From Burkholderiaceae bacterium (GTDB taxonomy: Bacteria > Pseudomonadota > Gammaproteobacteria > Burkholderiales > Burkholderiaceae_D), in assembly GCA_018261755.1 (NCBI GenBank), contig JAGTRJ010000003.1, positions 1 to 64,000 on the forward strand: DNA of 64,000 nt. The letters run 5' to 3'. The notes beneath the pieces are model-generated. The model had not been told where the DNA came from, ran no database searches, and saw nothing but the letters and a program-made list of their open reading frames with translations. The translations under genes and the position numbers were made by a program. Below are positions 57,778 through 64,000 of the stretch, in pieces. Each line of letters begins with the position of its first letter. Within the stretch, counting starts at the first letter, position 1.

Positions 57778-58533
57778 TTGCGTAGATTCACCCTGTTTTT
57801 GCGTTCGCTGCTGCTCGCTTTTGCGATGCTGGTGTTCACGCCAGTCTGGACGCTCGTCTGCTTTCTGGCCGCGCCACTGCCGTACCGCCAGCGCTACTAC
57901 ATTACCTCGCGCTGGAATGCGACTGTCATCTGGCTGGCGAAAGTCATCTGCGGCATCCGTTACCAAATCAAGGGAGCGGAAAACTTCCCGGACGCACCCG
58001 CCATCGTGCTATCGAAGCACCAGTCCGCATGGGAAACGATATTCCTGCTGTACCAGTTGCCGCGCCCATTAGTGTTCGTGTTCAAGAAAGAACTGCTTTC
58101 GATCCCGTTCTTCGGCTGGGCGCTGGGATTGCTGAAAATGATCCCGATCGATCGCAGCCTCGGCGTGCGCGCGTTCCGGCACGTCATCACCGAAGGCAAG
58201 AAGCGGCTGAACGATGGTCTGTGGATCATCATGTTCCCCGAAGGCACGCGCACGGCTGTCGGCACGCAGGGAGAATACAAGGGCGGCGGCACGAGGCTGG
58301 CGCACGCGACCGACACCGCCATCGTGCCGATTGCGGTCAATTCTGGTGAATGCTGGCCGAAGGATTCATTCATCAAGCAGCCGGGGCTGGTCACGGTTTC
58401 CATTGGCCCGGCGATCGCACCTCAGGGACGCTCGCACGAAGAATTGATGAAGCTAGTCGAAAACTGGATCGAAGGCGAAATGCGGGTCATTTCGCCGCAG
58501 GCGTATCCGTCCAGCCAGGATACCGCCCACTGA
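57778..58533 (+). CDS. plsC: 1-acyl-sn-glycerol-3-phosphate acyltransferase
   Basis: Makes phosphatidic acid from lysophosphatidic acid at the inner membrane. The 251-residue protein has an N-terminal membrane anchor (SLLLAFAMLVFTPVWTLVCF) and the acyltransferase motifs KHQSAWET (HX4E variant of HX4D), IPIDRS and FPEGTRT. It starts with TTG, 8 nt after AGGAGA; no ATG is suitably placed. Confidence 0.92.
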   Translation: MRRFTLFLRSLLLAFAMLVFTPVWTLVCFLAAPLPYRQRYYITSRWNATVIWLAKVICGIRYQIKGAENFPDAPAIVLSKHQSAWETIFLLYQLPRPLVFVFKKELLSIPFFGWALGLLKMIPIDRSLGVRAFRHVITEGKKRLNDGLWIIMFPEGTRTAVGTQGEYKGGGTRLAHATDTAIVPIAVNSGECWPKDSFIKQPGLVTVSIGPAIAPQGRSHEELMKLVENWIEGEMRVISPQAYPSSQDTAH

Positions 58534-58539
58534 AAGCCG

Positions 58540-59340
58540 ATGGCAAGCCTGACGCCTCCCGCCATGCAGCTCGACCTGTTCGGCTTTGATGACGCGCCAC
58601 CAGCCGTTTCCGACATTCCGACCCGCCGCATCCTGCTGGGCAATCAGGTCATCTGCTATGCGCTGCGCCGCTCGAAACGCCGCTCCATCGGTTTTTCGAT
58701 CGACCGCGACGGCTTGCGCATTACCGCGCCGCGCTGGGTGACGCTGGCCGACATCGACCAGGCAATCCGCAGCAAGCAGCGCTGGATCATCGATAAATTG
58801 CGCGAATGCCAGAGCGCCACCGCGCAACGGCAGGCACAGCAAATCACCTGGCGCGACGGCGCTACGCTGCCCTATCTCGGTTCGCCCATCACGCTGCGCC
58901 TGCGCCGCGCGTCCAGGGCAATGGTTACGTTCGACGAAACCAGCCGCGAGTTGACGCTGCTCCTGACAGGCGACGCGACCGAAGCGCAGCTGCGCAGCCG
59001 CACGCTAAAATGGCTGCAGCAGCAAGCGGCCAGCGTGTTTGCCGCGCGCATGCCGGTTTATGCCGAGCGGCTCGATGTCCGCTACCGGACGATGAAGCTG
59101 TCCTCGGCCACCACGCGCTGGGGTTCCTGCAGCATGCGCGGCACGATTTGTCTCAACTGGCGACTGATCCATCTGCCGGAAACACTGATCGATTACGTGG
59201 TGGCGCACGAACTGTCGCACCTGCGCGAGATGAACCACAGCGAGCGTTTCTGGGCTGCGGTAGAATCAGTCTATCCGGACTATCGCACCGCCCGCCAGGC
59301 GCTGCGCGAACAGGCGCTGAATGCGCTGCCGCTTATCTGA
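58540..59340 (+). CDS. YgjP-type (DUF45/M48-like) metallopeptidase
   Basis: The 266-residue protein has the zinc motif HExxH as VVAHELSHLREMNHS, followed by a conserved SERFW. The rest fits the YgjP/SprT-like group (RWGSCS, INWR-like LNWRLIHLP). It starts 6 bp after plsC, so it is co-transcribed. Members are annotated as hydrolases of unknown substrate. ATG 58540 is used; ATG 58564 is another option. Confidence 0.85.
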   Translation: MASLTPPAMQLDLFGFDDAPPAVSDIPTRRILLGNQVICYALRRSKRRSIGFSIDRDGLRITAPRWVTLADIDQAIRSKQRWIIDKLRECQSATAQRQAQQITWRDGATLPYLGSPITLRLRRASRAMVTFDETSRELTLLLTGDATEAQLRSRTLKWLQQQAASVFAARMPVYAERLDVRYRTMKLSSATTRWGSCSMRGTICLNWRLIHLPETLIDYVVAHELSHLREMNHSERFWAAVESVYPDYRTARQALREQALNALPLI

Positions 59341-59344
59341 TTTG

Positions 59345-59418
59345 ACCGGTATATGCCTTTTTACCCCATTTCCACCAGATATTTACTGGCACATTAAAAA
59401 TACACCACACAGTATAAA
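59345..59418 (-). repeat. 116-bp repeat family, copy G (3' 74 columns, diverged)
   Basis: On the minus strand it begins TTTATACT and ends ATATACCGGT, 74 bp with no gaps against copy B; CCAG-x-AAATATCTGG is shared at the same column, retaining hairpin 3. The 3' end starts 4 bp after the stop of the YgjP-type gene, and the other end is 11 bp before gloA, so it fills nearly the whole gap. Confidence 0.65.
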
Positions 59419-59429
59419 ACGGAGGACAC

Positions 59430-59819
59430 ATGCGTATTCTGCATACCATGCTGCGCGTCGGCGATTTGCAGCGTTCAATCGATTTCTACACCCGCGTGCT
59501 CGGAATGAAATTGCTGCGCACAAAGGACAATCCGGAATACAAGTACACGCTGGCATATCTCGGCTTTGCCAGCAATCCGGAACAGGCAGAACTGGAACTG
59601 ACCTATAACTATGGCGTGGACAAATACGAACTCGGCACCGCCTACGGTCACATGGCGATCGAAGTCGCCGATGCCTACCAGGCGTGCGAAGCGGTCAAGG
59701 CGCAAGGGGGCAACGTCACGCGCGAAGCCGGCCCGGTGAAAGGCGGCACGACCGTCATCGCGTTCATCAAGGATCCGGACGGCTACATGGTCGAACTGAT
59801 CCAGTCCGGTACCGCCTGA
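59430..59819 (+). CDS. gloA: Lactoylglutathione lyase (glyoxalase I)
   Basis: Converts the methylglyoxal-glutathione hemithioacetal to S-lactoylglutathione. The 129-residue protein has the four metal ligands His5, Glu56, His74 and Glu122 at exactly the E. coli positions, which marks the nickel-type enzyme. CGGAGG lies 4 nt before its ATG. Its leader is repeat copy G. Confidence 0.96.
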   Translation: MRILHTMLRVGDLQRSIDFYTRVLGMKLLRTKDNPEYKYTLAYLGFASNPEQAELELTYNYGVDKYELGTAYGHMAIEVADAYQACEAVKAQGGNVTREAGPVKGGTTVIAFIKDPDGYMVELIQSGTA

Positions 59820-60070
59820 CCGATTGACGGCAAAAACAACATGGGGTTTGCGGTTGTTCGCTGATAAATCAATGCGCTGCCCCCAATTTGCAGAAAATAG
59901 GTTATGATTCGTGCGAAATCATCTTCTGCCGCCAATCTGGCGACGAAACGGCCAGACATCTCGCCCCTGCCGCAAGACCAAAAACTAAAGGCAACCACGG
60001 CACCCTCCGGCAGTAAGGCGCTTCCGTCCGAATACCCGTTTTATCTTTTTTCCTTCCATTCGAGGAAACC

Positions 60071-60397
60071 ATGAGCGAAAACATCAAGAACATTTCCGAT
60101 GCCTCCTTTGAAGCGGACGTATTGAAATCCGATCGTCCGGTACTGGTCGATTTCTGGGCTGAATGGTGCGGCCCGTGCAAAATGATCGCGCCGACGCTGG
60201 AAGAAATCGCAAAGGAATATGGCGGCAAGATTCTGGTCGCGAAGCTGGACGTCGATTCGAACCAGGCAATGGCAGCCAAATTTGGCGTCCGTGGCATCCC
60301 GACACTGATTCTGTTCAAGAATGGCGTGCCGGCAGCGCAAAAAGTTGGCGCAGTCGGCAAAGGCCAGTTGACCGCATTCATTGACAGCAACATCTGA
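60071..60397 (+). CDS. trxA: Thioredoxin 1
   Basis: General disulfide reductase. The 108-residue protein has the active site WCGPC in [11 protein letters not shown] and the cis-Pro [11 protein letters not shown]. The gap 59820-60070 (251 bp) holds no gene. Followed by rho after 123 bp, the common trxA-rho order. Confidence 0.98.
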   Translation: MSENIKNISDASFEADVLKSDRPVLVDFWAEWCGPCKMIAPTLEEIAKEYGGKILVAKLDVDSNQAMAAKFGVRGIPTLILFKNGVPAAQKVGAVGKGQLTAFIDSNI

Positions 60398-60520
60398 CAA
60401 ACTCCCGCAGTGGTCGTGCCCGCGGCATGACCGCTGCCAGCAACACCGCAAGCAGCAACACCACGTTGTTCCCTCCCCCACCATTTTGATTCCCGACACG
60501 GGATACGCACAGATACAGAT

Positions 60521-61783
60521 ATGCATTTATCCGAATTGAAGGCCATGCATGTTTCGGCCTTGCTGGACATGGCAAGCAGCCTCGACATTGACAATGCCGC
60601 CCGCCTGCGCAAGCAGGAACTGATGTTCGCCATTCTCAAGAAACGCGCGAAAGCCGGCGAACAGATTTACGGCGACGGCGCACTGGAAGTCCTGCCGGAC
60701 GGTTTCGGCTTCCTGCGTTCGCCCGATGCCAGCTACATGGCCTCGACCGACGACATCTACATTTCGCCGTCCCAGATCCGGCGCTTCAACCTGCACACCG
60801 GCGATTCAATCGAAGGCGAAGTGCGCACCCCGAAAGACGGCGAACGTTATTTCGCGCTGGTCAAGGTGGACAAGGTCAACGGCGAACCGCCTGAGGCATC
60901 GAAACATCGCATCCTGTTCGAAAATCTGACGCCGTTGCATCCGGACCGGGCGCTGAAACTCGAACGCGACATCAACGGCAACGAAAACATCACCGGCCGC
61001 ATCATCGACATGATCGCGCCCATCGGCAAGGGCCAGCGCGGCCTCTTGGTGGCATCGCCGAAATCCGGCAAAACGGTGATGCTGCAACACATCGCACACG
61101 CCATCACCTCGAATCACCCAGATGTCACGCTGATCGTGCTGCTGATTGACGAACGGCCGGAAGAAGTGACTGAAATGCAGCGCTCAGTGCGCGGCGAGGT
61201 GGTTGCTTCCACCTTCGACGAACCGGCCACGCGCCATGTGCAGGTTGCCGAAATGGTGATTGAAAAAGCCAAGCGTCTGGTCGAAATGAAAAAGGACGTG
61301 GTCATTCTGCTGGATTCGATCACCCGTCTGGCGCGCGCCTACAACACCGTCATCCCGGCTTCCGGCAAGGTGCTGACCGGCGGCGTCGATGCCAACGCAT
61401 TGCAGCGCCCGAAGCGTTTTTTCGGCGCGGCTCGTAACGTCGAGGAAGGCGGTTCGCTGACCATCATCGCTACCGCGCTGATTGAAACCGGCAGCCGGAT
61501 GGATGACGTGATCTACGAAGAATTCAAGGGCACCGGCAACATGGAAGTGCACCTTGAACGCCGCCTGGCCGAGAAACGCGTCTATCCGTCAATCAACCTG
61601 AACAAGTCCAGCACACGCCGCGAGGAATTGCTGATCGAGGCCAACCAGTTACAGAAGATCTGGATCCTGCGCAAGCTGCTGTACGGTATGGACGAGATCG
61701 AGGCGATGGAGTTCATCCTCGACAAGATGAAGGCGACCAAGAACAACGCCGATTTCTTCGACCTGATGCGCCGCGGCGGTTAA
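60521..61783 (+). CDS. rho: Transcription termination factor Rho
   Basis: Hexameric RNA helicase that ends transcription. The 420-residue protein has the RNA-binding N-terminal domain ([18 protein letters not shown]), Walker A SPKSGKT, Walker B ([16 protein letters not shown]) and Q/R-loops. Its own end carries a strong rho-independent terminator. Confidence 0.98.
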   Translation: MHLSELKAMHVSALLDMASSLDIDNAARLRKQELMFAILKKRAKAGEQIYGDGALEVLPDGFGFLRSPDASYMASTDDIYISPSQIRRFNLHTGDSIEGEVRTPKDGERYFALVKVDKVNGEPPEASKHRILFENLTPLHPDRALKLERDINGNENITGRIIDMIAPIGKGQRGLLVASPKSGKTVMLQHIAHAITSNHPDVTLIVLLIDERPEEVTEMQRSVRGEVVASTFDEPATRHVQVAEMVIEKAKRLVEMKKDVVILLDSITRLARAYNTVIPASGKVLTGGVDANALQRPKRFFGAARNVEEGGSLTIIATALIETGSRMDDVIYEEFKGTGNMEVHLERRLAEKRVYPSINLNKSSTRREELLIEANQLQKIWILRKLLYGMDEIEAMEFILDKMKATKNNADFFDLMRRGG

Positions 61784-61796
61784 TTCCGCCAAAGAA

Positions 61797-61836
61797 GCGC
61801 CGCCATGAATCAACGCCTGGCGGCGCGTCGTTTTTT
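61797..61836 (+). terminator. Strong rho-independent terminator after rho, overlapping the DUF488 gene
   Basis: GCGCCGCCA and TGGCGGCGC form a perfect 9-bp stem around a 12-nt loop, then GTCG and TTTTTT. The right arm and T-tract code, on the opposite strand, for the basic C-terminal tail of the DUF488 protein, whose stop lies in the loop. Confidence 0.85.
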
Positions 61837-62187
61837 CTGCAGATAATCCCGCAACACGACCGCGTGATTGATGTCCGGGTCCTTGGCGGCATACAGCAGA
61901 GTAACATTGCCGCTTTCGATGGCTTGCAGCAATGGTTCGCAAGCAGCCGGATGCTGCGCCAGTTCCTCGCGGTAACGCGCGCTGAATTCGGAAAAATTTT
62001 CAGCCTTGTGGTCGAACCATGTCCGCAATGCCGGGCTGGGCGCAACATCCTTAAGCCATCCATCTATCAGCAGCTTTTCCTTGCGCATGCCGCGCGGCCA
62101 CAGCCGATCCACCAGAAAACGTTTTCCGTCCTGCGGCGCGGCCGGATCATATACACGCTTGAGGAGAAAAACATGCGATGAGCTCAT
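61810..62187 (-). CDS. DUF488 family protein
   Basis: The 125-residue protein belongs to DUF488 (YeaO-like): LKRVYDPAAPQDGKRFLVDR, LWPRG, LKDVAPSPALRTWFDH and REELAQHPA, then LLYAAKDPDINHAVVL. Function unknown; some members are thought to act on nucleic acids or metals. ATG 62187 (MSSSHVFLLKRVYD) is preferred to the longer frame. Its basic tail QKKRRAARR is encoded within the convergent rho terminator. Confidence 0.85.
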   Translation of the reverse strand: MSSSHVFLLKRVYDPAAPQDGKRFLVDRLWPRGMRKEKLLIDGWLKDVAPSPALRTWFDHKAENFSEFSARYREELAQHPAACEPLLQAIESGNVTLLYAAKDPDINHAVVLRDYLQKKRRAARR

Positions 62188-62506
62188 GGTTTTATGCGTT
62201 GGTAGTCGGCATTGAATCGAATGGCTGTACAACAAACATATTACGTCCTGCATCGCAGCATGATGTGCCATGTCAACCAGTGACGACTTTATTGCCGTCA
62301 GACAGGTTCCCAACCTCATGATTTCATGGCATAATTGCAGGCTAAGTTTTATTTCGTTTTCCAAACCGCATGGTACTCGACGGCGCTTCAACAAAGCCAT
62401 GAGCGGTCTGGGGGCGGAACTTTCAGGCAAGTGAGCGGCAATCGGGTCAAGAAGCAACCCAGACCGACGAAGTGCTGTTTGGCTACCCAACTATCAGAGG
62501 AAAAAC
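62188..62506. other. 319-bp divergent intergenic region
   Basis: Between the DUF488 gene and rpmE2. No gene or repeat is visible. A CATAAT-like -10 for rpmE2 occurs near 62328-62333, without a clear -35. No recognisable Zur site was seen. Confidence 0.3.
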
Positions 62507-62773
62507 ATGAAAGAAGGCATCCACCCGAATTATCGCGAAGTTGTATTCCACGACATTTCGTGCGATTTCAAATTCGTCACCCGTTCGACCATCCAGACCA
62601 AGGAAACCATCGAATTCGAAGGCAAAACCTATCCGCTGATCAAGGTCGAGGTTTCATCCGAATCGCATCCGTTTTACACGGGCAAGCACAAAATCGTTGA
62701 CACCGCCGGCCGCGTGGAAAAATTCCGCCAGAAGTTCGGCAAGGTCGGTTCGAAAACCCAGGTATCGAACTGA
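62507..62773 (+). CDS. rpmE2: 50S ribosomal protein L31 type B
   Basis: The 88-residue protein starts [18 protein letters not shown] and lacks the CxxC zinc motif, which makes it the zinc-independent C- form of L31 (RpmE2/YkgM type). Landmarks are [20 protein letters not shown] and FGKVGSK. Such paralogues often replace the zinc form under zinc limitation, but a sole type B gene is also common in betaproteobacteria. GAGG precedes the ATG; a strong terminator follows. Confidence 0.96.
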   Translation: MKEGIHPNYREVVFHDISCDFKFVTRSTIQTKETIEFEGKTYPLIKVEVSSESHPFYTGKHKIVDTAGRVEKFRQKFGKVGSKTQVSN

Positions 62774-62790
62774 TTCGTGCATCGCATCGA

Positions 62791-62816
62791 AAAAGGCAGC
62801 TGCGGCTGCCTTTTTT
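62791..62816 (+). terminator. Rho-independent terminator after rpmE2
   Basis: AAAAGGCAGC and GCTGCCTTTT pair around a 4-nt loop (TGCG, with one C-G closing), followed by T-rich sequence. The A- and T-tracts make it work in both directions. Confidence 0.9.
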
Positions 62817-62869
62817 ATTGCGGCCAGTGGCACAATATCGCCGGAAACCAATAATCACCCACACTCACG

Positions 62870-64000
62870 ATGAAGCCTGTCCGCCTCGCCGCTTCTGCCA
62901 CGACTGCGCTACCGCGCTGGGGGCTGCTGTTGCTCGCGCTGCTGTACATCCTGCCCGGTTTGATCGGCCGCGATCCGTGGAAGAGCGACGAAGCCGCGAG
63001 CTTCGGCATCATGTGGACCATGGCGCACGGCGGTCTGTCTGACTGGCTGGCGCCAAACATCATCGGCCTGGCAATGCCGGGCGAAGGGCCGCTGGCCTTC
63101 TGGATTGGCGCCATCTGCATCAAGTTGTTCGGCTGGCTGCTGGGCGATATGCTGGCAGCTAGGGTAGCCAACATCTTGTTCTTTTCACTCGGCGCGGCTT
63201 CGATCTGGTATGCCGCCTATCACTTCGGGCGCCAGCCGGAAGCGCAGCCGATGCAACTGGCGTTTGGTGGCCAGCCAAAACCGAAAGATTACGGCCGCAT
63301 GCTGGCCGACGGCGCGCTGCTGATTTACATCGGCTGCATCGGTCTGCTGCAGCACAGCCATGAAACGCGCGCCGAAGCGTTGTTCGTATCCCTGATCGGC
63401 CTGCTGCTGTATGCCGCCGTCTGTTATGCCGAAACACCCAGCTTGCGCAATGCCGGGCTGATTGGCGCTGCACTCGGCCTGCTGGTGCTGACGCGCGGCT
63501 GGGTCGTGCCGCTGGCGCTGTGGCTGCCACTGCTGGCCTTCCTGTGCTGGCTGCAGCAGGAAATCCGCCGTACCGTGCCGCATTTTCTTTTGGCGCTGGC
63601 GATGGCGCTGCTGCTGCCGGCGCTATGGATAGCCCTCGCCTGTTCGCTGCTGCCGCCAGGCCAGTCACCATTCTCGGCCTGGATGGCTTGGAACGTCGAA
63701 CAAATTGGCTGGCCCAGCGTCGAAACGCTGCGTTTTTTCTTCAAGAACGGTTTGCTGTTTTGCTGGCCGGCATGGCCTTTCGCCATCTGGGCTGTCTATG
63801 CCTGGCGCAGGCAACGCCACGACCTGCATATCGCGCTACCGCTGCTGTTTGTCGCCGTGTTCACCCTGCTCGCGCTATTCGATCCAACCCCGAACGAAAG
63901 CATGCTGCTGCCGTTATTGCCGCCGCTAGCGATTCTGGCCGCGTTCGGCCTGCCGACAATGCGGCGCGGCGGAATCAACGCGGTTGACTGGTTCTCTGTA
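62870..64000 (+). CDS. ArnT-like integral-membrane glycosyltransferase (partial, runs off the window)
   Basis: The frame is open from ATG 62870 to the end of the window (377 codons), starting MKPVRLAASATTALPRWGLL. It is very hydrophobic with about nine membrane segments. An early acidic motif in RDPWKSDEAASFGIM resembles the DE-containing first loop of the GT83/PMT (ArnT) family, which transfers lipid-linked sugars in the periplasm. The acceptor cannot be told; lipid A or another envelope glycan is likely. It is cut by the window edge. Confidence 0.75.
   Translation, partial: MKPVRLAASATTALPRWGLLLLALLYILPGLIGRDPWKSDEAASFGIMWTMAHGGLSDWLAPNIIGLAMPGEGPLAFWIGAICIKLFGWLLGDMLAARVANILFFSLGAASIWYAAYHFGRQPEAQPMQLAFGGQPKPKDYGRMLADGALLIYIGCIGLLQHSHETRAEALFVSLIGLLLYAAVCYAETPSLRNAGLIGAALGLLVLTRGWVVPLALWLPLLAFLCWLQQEIRRTVPHFLLALAMALLLPALWIALACSLLPPGQSPFSAWMAWNVEQIGWPSVETLRFFFKNGLLFCWPAWPFAIWAVYAWRRQRHDLHIALPLLFVAVFTLLALFDPTPNESMLLPLLPPLAILAAFGLPTMRRGGINAVDWFSV

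Overview
The window is a 64 kb chromosomal segment of a motile Gram-negative betaproteobacterium. The gene content and order suggest Burkholderiales, most likely Oxalobacteraceae: rpsP-rimM-trmD-rplS, trxA-rho-rpmE2, glyQ-glyS-gmhB-plsC, recA-recX next to a DUF2889 gene, and ompR-envZ beside a large flagellar block. The family placement is inference from gene order and protein character; the order Burkholderiales is much firmer. No phage, plasmid, insertion-sequence transposase or CRISPR array was found.

Layout. 1-7.2 kb: RNase G (rng), two paralogous membrane diguanylate cyclases flanking an OsmC-family gene, a periplasmic L,D-transpeptidase-like protein and tRNA-Ser(GCU). 7.3-11.3 kb: purL, split into two frames by what looks like a deletion of about 58 bp that removes the SEHC motif; a 95-bp MITE-like inverted-repeat element abuts its stop codon. 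11.7-14.5 kb: a small secreted protein and ompR-envZ. 14.5-22.2 kb: late flagellar genes fliC-flaG-fliD-fliS-fliT, a FliK-like gene, a stand-alone FlhB C-terminal-domain gene and ycgR, with two consensus sigma-28 promoters. 22.6-34.4 kb: fliE, then the export and basal-body operon fliFGHIJK and fliLMNOPQR. 34.4-42.7 kb (minus strand): relA, a CobD/CbiB-family gene, a NUDIX gene, the rpsP-rimM-trmD-rplS operon and ilvD. 43.0-53.9 kb: lgt, recX, recA with a perfect 20-bp SOS box, a DUF2889 gene, an FHA gene, rpiA, mltD, fabI, an RhlE-type helicase with a long leader, and selD. 54.1-64 kb: glyQS, gmhB, plsC, a YgjP-type metalloprotease, gloA, trxA, rho, a DUF488 gene, rpmE2 and a truncated ArnT-like glycosyltransferase.

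Most distinctive signal. A dispersed intergenic repeat family that I do not recognise occurs seven times. Four copies are exactly 116 bp and align without gaps (1503-1618, 11409-11524, 22272-22387, 47972-48087). Three diverged copies keep the same spacing over the last 74 columns (42874-42947, 52741-52814, 59345-59418). The element starts AATAACTGAC, ends TACCCCC, can form three short hairpins (one with paired changes between copies), and has an A/T-rich core matching the recA SOS box of this genome at 13 of 16 positions. It lies between genes in every orientation, and one copy supplies the last codons and stop of a GGDEF gene.

How the genes work together. The flagellar block encodes filament, cap, chaperones, MS-ring, switch, export ATPase and export gate, but no rod/hook genes, flhA, full-length flhB or motAB, which must lie elsewhere. 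YcgR (a c-di-GMP effector) and the two GGDEF proteins link c-di-GMP to motility. The remaining genes are mainly housekeeping.
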